A DNA stretch of 62,293 nucleotides from positions 1-62,293 of the IMG/VR virus record IMGVR_UViG_3300042691_046511. One strand, 5' to 3'. This document shows positions 50,232 to 58,612 of this stretch, piece by piece. The position numbers and the translations under genes were made by a program. The DNA is from a virus. The notes beneath the pieces were generated by a model that was not told the origin of the DNA, ran no database searches, and saw nothing but the letters and a program-made list of their open reading frames with translations. The number at the start of each line of letters is the position of its first letter. The first letter of the stretch is position 1.

Positions 50232-50501
50232 TCAGAACGGTTCACTATTCACGAGCGCTGTCGGCAGATAGAGCCGCGCGACGCGCATGCGTTGCTGAGC
50301 CTCGTAAGTGCCTCTGATGTCGACGACAGGGCCGATGCCGGCGGCCTCGACTGCCGTCAGCCGCCGTCGCAGGTGCAGCACGGGGCGGTCGCGCTCGATC
50401 CACTCGCCCAAGGCGGCATCGCCGACGCCGTCGAGCACGTCCCTCGCGAGCTGTTCGCGCGCCTCCACCGTGGCAAGGCGTCCGATGCTGGCGTGCCACA
50501 C
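50232..50501 (-). CDS. Hypothetical protein (89 aa)
   Basis: The frame opens with the GTG at 50501, the only available start. The product is alpha/beta with a helical first half. It follows the 57-residue gene by 24 bp. No family is recognised. Confidence 0.55.
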   Translation of the reverse strand: MWHASIGRLATVEAREQLARDVLDGVGDAALGEWIERDRPVLHLRRRLTAVEAAGIGPVVDIRGTYEAQQRMRVARLYLPTALVNSEPF

Positions 50502-50525
50502 GGGCCCGCCGAATCCCGCCTCCAG

Positions 50526-50699
50526 TCACTCGTAGCCCGAGTTCACGGTCAACCCGATCGACGCGCCGCCGTGGACGAACCAGAACCGCGGGTGCATGGT
50601 CTCGGCCGCCAGCCGGCAGTGATGACGCAGGGCGGTGGCTTGTTGCGCAGCCAACCTGGCGGCCGGCCCCTTGAACGAGAAGAAGGCGCCGCCCTTCAC
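50526..50699 (-). CDS. Small hypothetical protein (57 aa)
   Basis: The GTG at 50699 overlaps the stop of the upstream gene (GTGA). The sequence begins KGGAFFSFKGPAARLAAQQA and contains RFWFVHGGASIGL. Translational coupling is the main support. Function unknown. Confidence 0.6.
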   Translation of the reverse strand: MKGGAFFSFKGPAARLAAQQATALRHHCRLAAETMHPRFWFVHGGASIGLTVNSGYE

Positions 50700-50956
50700 G
50701 CGCGACCACCCGCCGCTCGCAGCGCCGGCCGAGCTGCAGCGCCCGGCAGCGCCTTCTGGTCACGGTCCGGGATGAAACCCGTCCCGGCACTGCCCGTCGC
50801 CTCGAGCATCGCCACTTCGACCTTCGCGGTGTCGACGATCACGCTGGCGACATCGACGACGGCGCGGGCCCGGGCGACGTCGAGGGGAGCGTTCGGGTCG
50901 CGCAGCCCCTTCAGGGTCGCGAACAGTTCGGCGCGCAGATCATCGATCGTGTGCAT
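50696..50956 (-). CDS. Conserved phage-type protein (86 aa)
   Basis: The N terminus MHTIDDLRAELFATLKGLRD, followed by DVARARAVVDVASVIVDTAKVEV, is a pattern I have seen in small phage regulators and accessory proteins of unknown role. It is predicted to be helical. It is coupled to both neighbours. Confidence 0.7.
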   Translation of the reverse strand: MHTIDDLRAELFATLKGLRDPNAPLDVARARAVVDVASVIVDTAKVEVAMLEATGSAGTGFIPDRDQKALPGAAARPALRAAGGRA

Positions 50957-51671
50957 GGCTCTCTCGTCTCCGAATCTGGCGCTTGACCGCGCCGAGCAGC
51001 TGGATGGTCTTCTTCAGGGTCGGCGGCAACCCGTGCACCGAGTTGCGGCGCATCAGCTCCTGCCGGGTCACGAGCTCGAGGTTCTCAACGCGCGTGTCGC
51101 TCTTGTCGCCGTTGCGGAACAGCAGCGCGTGGCCGGCCGGCAAGGGGCCGTGTGCGGCCTCCCAGGCGCGGACGTGCACCAGCTTCCAGTTCCTCGTCCA
51201 CGGGCCCGGCTCGGCGCTGACCTTCACATAGAGGTAGCCCCCGACCCAGCGCGTGGCGCCGATCGGCTGGAATCGCTGGCGTGCGACGCCGTTCAACACG
51301 CCGGGCTGGAACTGCGTCGCCTTCATGCGGCCCGGGCCCCAGCCCGGCCGGCGGAGCCCCTTGTTCGCGGGCACCTGGCCCGGCTGGAAACGTGTCGCCG
51401 TGCCGACCTGGTCGCCACGGCGCAGCCGGCACGCCGCCGGACTCGCCAAGTAGGCGGCGCTCTTCTCCACGCCGAGCAGCCGCGCACGACCATACGTCGC
51501 AGCCAGCGACCGGCCGAGCTCTGTGGCCACATCGTCGGTGGGCTGGTCCGGATAGAGCTGGCGGAGATGGGCGTCGTCCTCCGCGGTCCAGAGTCGCTTC
51601 CCGGCCCGATACGCCACACCGTTGCGCGCGTAGATGCCGGGCACGAGGGCGTGGCTGACTCTGTCACTCAT
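50940..51671 (-). CDS. HNH homing-type endonuclease (243 aa)
   Basis: The ATG at 51671 has a GGAGG site. The N-terminal half has a SANT/Myb-like segment (LWTAEDDAHLRQLYPDQPTDDVATELGRS). The C-terminal half has the HNH_3 signature: VHVRAWEAAHGPLPAGHALLFRNGDKSDTRVENLELVTRQELMRRN without a break. It is probably a mobile endonuclease lodged between replication genes. Confidence 0.8.
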   Translation of the reverse strand: MSDRVSHALVPGIYARNGVAYRAGKRLWTAEDDAHLRQLYPDQPTDDVATELGRSLAATYGRARLLGVEKSAAYLASPAACRLRRGDQVGTATRFQPGQVPANKGLRRPGWGPGRMKATQFQPGVLNGVARQRFQPIGATRWVGGYLYVKVSAEPGPWTRNWKLVHVRAWEAAHGPLPAGHALLFRNGDKSDTRVENLELVTRQELMRRNSVHGLPPTLKKTIQLLGAVKRQIRRRESHAHDR

Positions 51672-51743
51672 CGGGGGCCTCCACTTCCGCCCGATTGAGC
51701 GCGAGCGCGGGGTGCTCATTCGTCACCTTGTCCTGTCAGCAAC

Positions 51744-52077
51744 TCACGCGATCCCATAGGTGGTCGCCCGGCTCTTCCCCTGGACCTCCACGTCTCCGCT
51801 CTCGACCAACTGCGCCAGGTGCTGGCCCGTGGAGGCCGCCGACACCCGGATCGCGGCGCTGATCTCCTTGGCCTTCATCCGGTCGCCCTGCGCCAGCACG
51901 TCGAGGATCAACGCCTTCGTCCCCGTCGCTTCAGCGCCGCCGCGTCGCTTGGAGGACACGGCTGGAGGTCGCCCCCCCCCCCGTGGTCGATCCGAACTCA
52001 CGCACGAGCACGGCGCGCGTCGTCTGGAGCTCGGCAATCCGCGCGTCGATCGTTGTCACCAGCGTTCTCAGGTCCAT
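51744..52077 (-). pseudogene. Winged-helix regulator interrupted at a poly-G tract
   Basis: The ATG at 52077 has a GAGG site 6 nt upstream and opens a coiled N terminus (MDLRTLVTTIDARIAELQTT). A run of 11 G on the minus strand shifts the frame, and translation then stops at 51931 (48 residues). With 10 G the frame would continue into SSKRRGGAEATGTKALILDV and a winged-helix domain ending at 51744, giving 110 residues. The tract may be phase-variable or a sequencing error. The domain suggests a transcriptional regulator. Confidence 0.7.
51972..51982. repeat. Homopolymer C11/G11
   Basis: Eleven consecutive C on the plus strand lie inside the winged-helix gene. Losing one base restores the full reading frame. 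Confidence 0.9.
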
Positions 52078-52279
52078 CACACACCTCGTCGAGCGCATAC
52101 CGCGCGCTCGAAAGCTCCACCACCTCGCCGCGCTGCAGCATCCCGCGCAGCGCCACCAACACCGCCCGGAGGCTCAGCCCGGTCTGCCGGACCAGGTCGT
52201 GCGTCGTCGCGCCCCGTGTGTCCGCCAGAACCTCGACGACCGCCTGCTCCTCGAACGAGCGCCCGTCGCACGGGTCCAT
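51998..52279 (-). CDS. Small winged-helix DNA-binding protein (93 aa)
   Basis: The ATG at 52279 follows the stop of the upstream gene. A winged-helix pattern is visible at ~residues 9-62 (QAVVEVLADTRGATTHDLVRQTGLSLRAV...GMLQRGEVVEL). It overlaps the start of the next gene by 80 bp, and its C-terminal ~25 residues look unstructured. It and its neighbour may form a pair of related regulators. Confidence 0.6.
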   Translation of the reverse strand: MDPCDGRSFEEQAVVEVLADTRGATTHDLVRQTGLSLRAVLVALRGMLQRGEVVELSSARYALDEVCDGPENAGDNDRRADCRAPDDARRARA

Positions 52280-52504
52280 CTACGCCGCCTCGGGCCGGCG
52301 ACTCCGTCGCCTCGATCGCCAGCCCGCCTGATAGGCGCGCCAGCGGATGTCTCGAATCAGGTCGACCGCCGACCGAGTCGTCAGCCCGCTCACCCGGGCG
52401 AGCCGGGCGGCGTCACGACGGAGACGGGCCTCGCCAGATCGGTGGCCCCCGATTCGTCCGGCCGCGCGCGCCCGTGGATCGCCGGGGATGAAACCCTTCC
52501 TCAT
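52280..52504 (-). CDS. Small basic protein (74 aa)
   Basis: The ATG at 52504 overlaps the ParB-like stop. The product is very rich in Arg, with a helical core (RLARVSGLTTRSAVDLIRDIRWRAY). It probably binds DNA. No family is recognised. Confidence 0.65.
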   Translation of the reverse strand: MRKGFIPGDPRARAAGRIGGHRSGEARLRRDAARLARVSGLTTRSAVDLIRDIRWRAYQAGWRSRRRSRRPEAA

Positions 52505-54147
52505 CGCCGCTTCGCCGCCTTCTTGGTCGTCGCGCGCACGTTCGACTTCTTGGTGGCCTTCCTCTCGGCGTCCACCACCGCCTGGCGCGCGGCCTTCTCA
52601 AGCGCTTTCCCGTCCACGCCGAAGGTGGCCGCCAGCGTGACGGCCCTGCTCACCGCGCCTTCTGCGCCCCACATGCTCTTCCGCGGCGCCTCGACGCTCT
52701 CGAGGACAAGCGCCGAGAGGAACTTCGCCGCCGGCACCTTGGGCGCCTGCCCGTGATGCACGCGCGCCCAGATCCACCCGCAGATCGCCGGCGTCAACGT
52801 GGACGGCACCGCCTGCTTGAGAGCCGCGACCAGCGCCGGATGCATCGCGGAGTAGATGGCGGTGAATCGTCGCCGTTCAGCCTCCTCTCTCGCCTGTTGC
52901 GCTTCGTAGCTCTCGCGCTCCTTGGCTTCGTTGCGCGCGGCGGTCTTGCTCTTGCCGGACGCGCGCAAGGCGGCGTTCTTCTCGCGCGCCCGGATCTCCG
53001 TGGCGAAGTGGGTCTGACACCGGTCGCGGGCGATGCACACCTGCAGGGCCGTCCCATAGCCGGGCCCGGCGGTGAAGACGCCCAACACCGAGTGCTCGCA
53101 CGTCGGCGAGTCCGCCGGCTTGCCGCGCTCCGTGGTGCTCGTGCCGGCTGTCCCGTCCGCGCGGCGCCAGGCCTGCTTCCCGTAGACGCGCTCGTCGCCC
53201 TTGACATCGTCCTCGATGCGATAGTCCGCCGTGATGGCGATGACCTTCTTGCCGCGCCCGGGTTTCGCCTGGGCGAGCTCCACCGCCGCCGCCGTGTCCC
53301 CGAACTCCAGGGGCGCCGTCGTCGCGAAGTGCTGGACGTTGAAGCGCACGTGGCGGGCGATCCAGGCCTCCAGCTCCTTGATCGTCCGTGGCTTCAGCCC
53401 GGCGTACGGGTCCTTGGCCAGCGCGGCGCCCTCCTCGGCCTCGTCGTCCGTGTCGAAGTCGAGCGTGGCGTCCGTCCGCTGCCACAGCCCGCCCGGATCG
53501 CCGGAGCGTCCGTAGGTGTCCGCATCGCCGGGGTGGGAGACACGGACCTGGTCCTCCGGCGTCAGCTTCGCGATCAGCTCGGCATGGGCCACGCCGATGC
53601 GGTCCTGTTCGAGCAACCGCTGCAGGGCGGGTGTGAGATCCAGCAGCCGCATGCGGTCGACGACGTAGCGCTCGCTCCGCGAGATGCGGTCGGCGATGTA
53701 GGCGGCCGAGTACTTCGCCGGCGCCGAGGCGATGAGGGCCTGGTAGCCCCGTGCCTCCTCGAGCGGCGTCAGGTCGGCCCGCTGAATCGCGGAGACGAGT
53801 TGCAACTCCAGGACCTCCGCATCGCTCAACTCGTCGCGGCGGATCACGGGCACGAACTGGACGCCGGCATGCTGGCCCGCACGGTACCGGCGTTCGCCGT
53901 CGACGATCTCAAGATAGGGCGCGCGCGACCCGCCCTTCGCTGTGGGCTGTCGCTCCCGGACGATCAGCGGCACGATGATGCCGCGCGCGGCGATGTTGGC
54001 CGCGAGCTCGTCGAGGTCACCGAAATGCTTCCTCGGATTCAGGGGCGACGGCTGCAGGTCGCTGAGGGGCGCGGCGTAGACCAGGGAGGTATGGAGCGCC
54101 GGTGTGGTGACAGGGGCATCGAGTGGGGCGGTGGCTGCTGAGCTCAT
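52501..54147 (-). CDS. ParB-like nuclease/partition protein (548 aa)
   Basis: The ATG at 54147 is preceded by AAGGAG 12 nt upstream. The ParB N-terminal fold is seen in LSDLQPSPLNPRKHF and the box DGERRYRAG (residues ~83-91). A KorB-like helix-turn-helix follows (KYSAAYIADRISRSERYVVDRMRLL). The C-terminal ~280 residues are long for ParB and contain spaced Cys (PTCEHSV, CIARDRC). There is no ParA, so plasmid-style partition is less likely than a regulatory or DNA-organising role. Confidence 0.8.
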   Translation of the reverse strand: MSSAATAPLDAPVTTPALHTSLVYAAPLSDLQPSPLNPRKHFGDLDELAANIAARGIIVPLIVRERQPTAKGGSRAPYLEIVDGERRYRAGQHAGVQFVPVIRRDELSDAEVLELQLVSAIQRADLTPLEEARGYQALIASAPAKYSAAYIADRISRSERYVVDRMRLLDLTPALQRLLEQDRIGVAHAELIAKLTPEDQVRVSHPGDADTYGRSGDPGGLWQRTDATLDFDTDDEAEEGAALAKDPYAGLKPRTIKELEAWIARHVRFNVQHFATTAPLEFGDTAAAVELAQAKPGRGKKVIAITADYRIEDDVKGDERVYGKQAWRRADGTAGTSTTERGKPADSPTCEHSVLGVFTAGPGYGTALQVCIARDRCQTHFATEIRAREKNAALRASGKSKTAARNEAKERESYEAQQAREEAERRRFTAIYSAMHPALVAALKQAVPSTLTPAICGWIWARVHHGQAPKVPAAKFLSALVLESVEAPRKSMWGAEGAVSRAVTLAATFGVDGKALEKAARQAVVDAERKATKKSNVRATTKKAAKRR

Positions 54148-54197
54148 GGGGTCAGGGTTCTCCTTGTCAAGCAATCAGTTCAGATTCACGCGTGGCG

Positions 54198-55289
54198 CTA
54201 ATGCGCTAACTCGCCGTCGTCCACTTGGTCGGCGGCTGCGGCGATCTGCTCGGCCCGCTCCGCTTCAGGCGCCGGCCGGTTCTTCTTTGCGCGGCCGCGC
54301 TTCTTCGGTGGCCGCGCGATCTCGTGGGCGCCCTCGCAGTCGAGTCCGACATGCGCTCCGACCGGATAGGTCCCGTCGTCCACGATGTCGACGTCGTCGA
54401 GCAGCTGGCGCCCGCACCTGGTGCACGCTTGGCCGTTGCCGGCCGCGGTGTCCGGCTCGCCGGCGATGTGGGCCTTGCGCGCGAAGACCTCCGGGAACGG
54501 CAGGTGCTGCACCTCGGCGTCCTCGGCCTGCGCGGCGGCGATCACGGCGCGTTCGTTCAGCCACTGCTCGAGCGTGGCCTTCGCGCTCAGATCCAGCCCG
54601 GCGACTTCGCTCACGTCGAGGAAGACCTCGGCCTCTTCGAGCCGCTCGCCGAAGGCCCGAGCCTCCACCTCGGCGACGGCGGCCACGTGGTCGGCGTGCG
54701 CGGGGTGCTGGGGGTTGTCGAGCGCAGGCACGCGCGACGGGTCGGCCAGCATCGGCCTACAGACCGGGCACAGCCGCCCGTTCGTCCGCTCCCACTGGCA
54801 GCCCTTCGGCGTGGCGCTGAGGTCCTCCGCCCCCTGAAGGGGCCACGCGGGCTTTCGACGCTCGGCGCTGAGCGCGTCGATACGCTTGCGCAGCGTCTCG
54901 ACTTCGAGGTCGTAGTCCTTCTTGGCCTCGGCGGCCTCGGCTTTCGCACTATCCCACGCGCGCTTCTTGACGTCGACGCGCTCGGCGATGCCTTCGATCT
55001 CGCGCCACGCGCGCTCCAAGTCGAACCCGTAACTGAGCGTGCCCTCTTCGGCCCTGGCCAAATCCTCCGCGAACGATTGGCGCGTCATCTCGATCGCCAA
55101 CCCGGTGCCGCCACCCGCAGCGTAGGCGCCGACTGCGGCGGACTCCTCCGTGATCGGCGGCAGCGCCTCGCCGGTGTCATCACCGGCCGTCTCGTCTGGG
55201 GTCGCGTTCGTCTCGTCGAGCACTTCGACGACGTCTAGGGGTGGCGCGATCGTCTCGGTCTCGGCCATGGTCGTCTCATCGGTCTGCAT
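54198..55289 (-). CDS. Coiled-coil and zinc-knuckle protein (363 aa)
   Basis: The ATG at 55289 has an AGGAG site. An acidic N terminus precedes a coiled coil (~75-140, KRAWDSAKAEAAEAKKDYDLEVETLRKR). The zinc module GCQWERTNGRLCPVC and, later, HIAG...QACTRCGRQLLDD with VGAHVGLDCEG match the 161-residue protein at 2572-3057. A basic C terminus follows. It may bind nucleic acid during replication; this is inference. Confidence 0.7.
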   Translation of the reverse strand: MQTDETTMAETETIAPPLDVVEVLDETNATPDETAGDDTGEALPPITEESAAVGAYAAGGGTGLAIEMTRQSFAEDLARAEEGTLSYGFDLERAWREIEGIAERVDVKKRAWDSAKAEAAEAKKDYDLEVETLRKRIDALSAERRKPAWPLQGAEDLSATPKGCQWERTNGRLCPVCRPMLADPSRVPALDNPQHPAHADHVAAVAEVEARAFGERLEEAEVFLDVSEVAGLDLSAKATLEQWLNERAVIAAAQAEDAEVQHLPFPEVFARKAHIAGEPDTAAGNGQACTRCGRQLLDDVDIVDDGTYPVGAHVGLDCEGAHEIARPPKKRGRAKKNRPAPEAERAEQIAAAADQVDDGELAH

Positions 55290-55863
55290 GGGGTACTCCT
55301 GGCGCCGCTGGGATCGGCGCGATCGTGATGACGGTGAGGTCCAGCCCGTCTGCGCTGGGGACCTGCACGACCTGCAGGTCAATCTCTTTCCTGGTGTCGT
55401 CGCGGAGGAATCCCGCTTGCACGAGGCAATCGGCCAGGCCTTTAGCTGAAAACAGCAGGTTGTCGTCGTCCGGAATGCCTGGGCCGCGCGTGACATGCCG
55501 GACGATCTCAACGCGCAGGCGTCCCGCCGGCGGCACCCAGCCGATCGCGTCGGCTGGCCGCCGATAGTCCGCGATCGAGGGCCTCCCCACGAAGTCGCAG
55601 ACCGTGGTCGCGATCAGGCGAGCCCAGGCGTCCTTGGCGGCTTTCTTCGTGCGCCAGTGCGCCCACAGCCATGCGTTCGGCCGTTCCAGCCGCTTCGGAA
55701 GACCGAGCACGAGTCGAGGCCACGCGATTTCGATCCTTCCGCGGCGCACGCGTCCCGTCTTCGGATCTCGCGTCACCGATCCCGTGAGGCGTTGATGCAC
55801 CACGGCGCGCTGCAGGCGCCGTCGGACCCGGACATCGATGTCCGGACGCGCGCGCAGGCTCAT
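55276..55863 (-). CDS. RusA-like Holliday junction resolvase (195 aa)
   Basis: The ATG at 55863 overlaps the upstream stop. The signature GPGIPDDDNLLFSAKGLADCL... LRDDTRKEI is the acidic motif of RusA-type nucleases: D-x-D-N, then K-x-x-x-D and a terminal DD. It would resolve four-way junctions created by SbcCD-type recombination. Confidence 0.8.
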   Translation of the reverse strand: MSLRARPDIDVRVRRRLQRAVVHQRLTGSVTRDPKTGRVRRGRIEIAWPRLVLGLPKRLERPNAWLWAHWRTKKAAKDAWARLIATTVCDFVGRPSIADYRRPADAIGWVPPAGRLRVEIVRHVTRGPGIPDDDNLLFSAKGLADCLVQAGFLRDDTRKEIDLQVVQVPSADGLDLTVITIAPIPAAPGVPHADR

Positions 55864-56060
55864 CCGATCCTCCGAATGTTCGTGACTGCCGATGCTGGCT
55901 TCGTGCGCTTGACGCGCGTGGCCCTGACGAGCACCCGCGCGGGCGCCCACGGGCCGACCGTCTGCTGGCCAGATCGTTGTCGCGCCTGCAACTCGGCGCG
56001 CTGCGCCAAGATGGCGTCTCGCAAGGCCGCGGGATACGACGCGAGCTTCGGATCCGTCAC
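55860..56060 (-). CDS. Small hypothetical protein (66 aa)
   Basis: The GTG at 56060 has GGAG 8 nt upstream and overlaps the previous stop (GTGA). The product is basic (RDAILAQRAELQARQRSGQQ, RATRVKRTKPASA). It is coupled to the RusA-like gene. Function unknown. Confidence 0.6.
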   Translation of the reverse strand: MTDPKLASYPAALRDAILAQRAELQARQRSGQQTVGPWAPARVLVRATRVKRTKPASAVTNIRRIG

Positions 56061-56410
56061 GATCCAGTCTCCATTTCTGCCGCCGTTCTGCGACGCCAAC
56101 ACACCATCGGGCGATTGCTCACGCTCTTTGCCCGGCGCGCCGCCGGCATCAGGAAGCGCCGCAGGTCGTAGCGCCTGAGGCAGATGGTCTGCCTCGGCCA
56201 GCCCGTCGCGTCCTGGATCTCCTGATCGCTCATCCCCGCCTCGCCAGCCGCCGTCAGGAGCGCGAGCAGGCGCGTGTTGTCCGAGGCGCGCTCCTTGGCG
56301 TTGCCAACCGCAGCCAGCGCGGAGGTCTCTCGCGCTTGTGGGTAGACGCTCGGCGACACCACGAGCGCGGAGGGCTCCACCGCGGACCAATCGAGTGGGA
56401 GCTGCGTCAC
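56057..56410 (-). CDS. Winged-helix DNA-binding protein (117 aa)
   Basis: The GTG at 56410 overlaps the upstream stop. Residues ~45-95 carry a helix-turn-helix with an Arg-rich recognition part (LLALLTAAGEAGMSDQEIQDATGWPRQTICLRRYDLRRF). It resembles replication-module regulators that read a bottom-strand operator. Target unknown. Confidence 0.65.
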   Translation of the reverse strand: MTQLPLDWSAVEPSALVVSPSVYPQARETSALAAVGNAKERASDNTRLLALLTAAGEAGMSDQEIQDATGWPRQTICLRRYDLRRFLMPAARRAKSVSNRPMVCWRRRTAAEMETGS

Positions 56411-56658
56411 TGCACCGCTCCCGCCGTGAACTCCAAACATTCAACGGGCAGCCACCGTGAGCTCGTCACTTCGCGCACCATCTCCTTCGTGTGACTGCGA
56501 CGCTGTTCCACGTTGTAGAAGCCCATGGTGCGTCGGGTCGCCGGACTCACGCGGTAGGTGCACCCGACCTGCACCCGCGCGGAATCGAAGACCATGAGCC
56601 CGTCGGCGGTCTCCAGCTTCACCAACACGGCGACCACCGATCGCGGCGTGCGTGCCAT
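56407..56658 (-). CDS. Hypothetical protein (83 aa)
   Basis: The ATG at 56658 follows the collagen-like gene by 9 bp. The product is beta-rich and basic (VVAVLVKLETADGLMVFDSARVQVG), perhaps a small SH3-like fold. Function unknown. Confidence 0.6.
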   Translation of the reverse strand: MARTPRSVVAVLVKLETADGLMVFDSARVQVGCTYRVSPATRRTMGFYNVEQRRSHTKEMVREVTSSRWLPVECLEFTAGAVQ

Positions 56659-56667
56659 TGACTGGCG

Positions 56668-57240
56668 CTACGGCAGCGGCGTCCACGGCAGCGCGTTGAT
56701 CGGCCACCGAGAGTTCGCCGTCAACCAGATGCCACGCTCATTCACGAGGCCGAGCAAATACGGATCGACGCGGCTCGTCCGGATCGCCGTGAAGTCGTGC
56801 GGGTCCGGCGTTCCGTGCGCGTCCTCTTGCATGTAGCCCGCGATCGCCTGATACATCCCGGTCCGGAAGTCGATCAGCGCCGCGAGTTTCAAATGACGGT
56901 CGTAGAAGACGAGCCTGGCTTCACATCCGTCCTCGATCCACGCGCTCACCGTCATGTCGATGCCGACGTTCAGGTCGCGCGGTGGGACCGGCGGGCAGGG
57001 CGGCAGTCCCTCCCCCGGGGGGCCTTGTATGCCCTGTGGACCGATGGGCCCACGCGCCCCCTGTGGTCCTGCCGGACCGGCCGGACCGGCGGGCCCCGGT
57101 ACCGGCGGCAGCACCTTCACACACTCGAGGAGATTGCGTGCGCTGCACGGCTGGGCATACTGCGCCTCCTGCGCCACTGCATCGGTCGCGAGCCACAGCA
57201 CGGCGACCACACTCCATATCACGCTCATTCTCGTCGTCAC
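56668..57240 (-). CDS. Secreted collagen-like protein (190 aa)
   Basis: The GTG at 57240 has GGAG 8 nt upstream. Residues 1-~24 form a Sec signal ([20 protein letters not shown]). Residues ~49-78 contain ten Gly-x-y triplets ([19 protein letters not shown]...), a short collagen-like rod, then a Pro-rich hinge. A C-terminal domain of ~100 residues follows. A secreted protein in the middle of a replication operon is unexpected. It may form trimers at the cell surface and alter adsorption or adhesion. Confidence 0.75.
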   Translation of the reverse strand: MTTRMSVIWSVVAVLWLATDAVAQEAQYAQPCSARNLLECVKVLPPVPGPAGPAGPAGPQGARGPIGPQGIQGPPGEGLPPCPPVPPRDLNVGIDMTVSAWIEDGCEARLVFYDRHLKLAALIDFRTGMYQAIAGYMQEDAHGTPDPHDFTAIRTSRVDPYLLGLVNERGIWLTANSRWPINALPWTPLP

Positions 57241-57273
57241 GGTCGGTTCTCCAATTCGGTATCGATCGCCGCG

Positions 57274-57747
57274 TCAGGCGGCGTCGTGGTCTTCGTCTGG
57301 CGCCTTCGGCGCCGCCAGCGCTTTCGGGGCCTTGGCTTCGATCGCCATCGCCTCGTCATGGCAGCCACAGCGCGTCACGTGCGCGTGGCCCTCGAGTTCG
57401 ACCTCCGTCCAGGTGGAGCCATGGCAGCGCTCGCACGCCGCCATGGCGGCGGCCGCGCGCTGCAGAAAGTCGCGCCGCCGCTCGTTGACGATCGCGACGC
57501 AGTGCCGCTTCACGTCGCCGGGCTTCGGCATCCACGTGATGCCCTCCGCCAGTACCCGCGACCGCGCCTCCTCGAGCACATCTGCTGGCACGTCGCGCAG
57601 CGTCAGGATCCATGCCTGCACGGTTTCGAGCGCGACGTCGGTGTCGTCAAACAGCCGGGATCCCGCGGCCCGCTGGAACGGCTTCAGGTAGGCCGCGAAG
57701 TGCTGCACGTGCGCCTTCGTGCGGGCGCTCCACAGGGCATCAGCCAT
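57274..57747 (-). CDS. Possible helicase loader-like zinc protein (157 aa)
   Basis: The ATG at 57747 overlaps the upstream stop. The helical N-terminal part ([46 protein letters not shown], in parts) resembles small phage helicase-loader or inhibitor proteins of the G39P type. The C-terminal part has a zinc-type cluster (CERCHGS...[10 protein letters not shown]). The role is inferred from location next to the replication initiator. Confidence 0.5.
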   Translation of the reverse strand: MADALWSARTKAHVQHFAAYLKPFQRAAGSRLFDDTDVALETVQAWILTLRDVPADVLEEARSRVLAEGITWMPKPGDVKRHCVAIVNERRRDFLQRAAAAMAACERCHGSTWTEVELEGHAHVTRCGCHDEAMAIEAKAPKALAAPKAPDEDHDAA

Positions 57748-58612
57748 GGCGTCCTCCCGTGATCAGGGCATCGAGCCCCGCGCCGGGCTTCGGCGCAGAC
57801 GATGGTCGATTCGAGCCGTGCGTCTTGGCCCACTCGTGCCGCCAGAACGCGAAGATGTCATCCCCTGGTACGCGGCCGGACCACTGCGCCCGCACGTCGA
57901 GCGCCCATGTCCGAATGTCTCGCGTCGCGTCCTCAGGGGTCGCCCCAGCTGCCACGAGTCGCCGCAGCCACTCGTCGTGGACGGACGCCGGTAGGCACAC
58001 CCAGTCGCACAGGTCAGCCCGGAGGGCGTGCGTGCCGTGCTGGCGCTCCCACACGCCGGGCGGGACGATGCCGAGCGCCGCAGCTCTGGCCACGACGCCG
58101 ACGCGGCTAGGCGGCACCGGAGCGGCTTCCCCCGCACCCCCTTCACGAACATCTGCAGCAGCACCTGCAGTAGCAGGGGCATCGCAGGCGCGCGCGTGAG
58201 GCGAAAACTTTCCCGAAGCTCTCCCGTGGTGTTCGCGAAACAGTTCCTGAGTGTTCCTGGAACATTCCCGCAAATATTCAGAAGGAATGGCCGGAAGAGA
58301 CGTCGCGACCGGATACCGGATACGCTGCCAGTCTTGCCAGTCTGGCTGGTAGAGATACCGGCGCTTGCCGTCGGTGAAGACCCGACAGAGGTCCACACGA
58401 AGCAGCGTCTCAATCTCCGCTTGGATGCGCCTCGTGGACTCGTCAAGAAGTGCGGTGTTGTCGCCCTGCAGTTTGGCCGCCAAGGCTGGGCAGACGCCAA
58501 AGTCGTCCGCGGAGAGCTGGTACTGGATCCACACGCGGAACCCAAGGTGTGAGAGTCCAGAGGTCCGTTCTCCGGTCGCCGCGTTCCGAAAGATCAGGCG
58601 ATAGTCGGCCAT
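57740..58612 (-). CDS. Replication initiator-like protein (290 aa)
   Basis: The N-terminal ~110 residues resemble the winged-helix domain of phage O/DnaD-type initiators (RVWIQYQLSADDFGVCPALAAKLQGDNTALL, in parts, and RYLYQPDWQDWQRIRYP). A variable linker precedes a helical C-terminal domain (GVWERQHGTHALRADLCDWVCLP, in parts). It starts right after the upstream stop. It probably binds the phage origin. Confidence 0.65.
   Translation of the reverse strand: MADYRLIFRNAATGERTSGLSHLGFRVWIQYQLSADDFGVCPALAAKLQGDNTALLDESTRRIQAEIETLLRVDLCRVFTDGKRRYLYQPDWQDWQRIRYPVATSLPAIPSEYLRECSRNTQELFREHHGRASGKFSPHARACDAPATAGAAADVREGGAGEAAPVPPSRVGVVARAAALGIVPPGVWERQHGTHALRADLCDWVCLPASVHDEWLRRLVAAGATPEDATRDIRTWALDVRAQWSGRVPGDDIFAFWRHEWAKTHGSNRPSSAPKPGAGLDALITGGRHG

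Noticed and set aside
50245-50790. Minus-strand frame of 181 codons overlapping three small genes
   Set aside because: Arg-rich composition and no start signal; the smaller coupled frames in this region are more protein-like.
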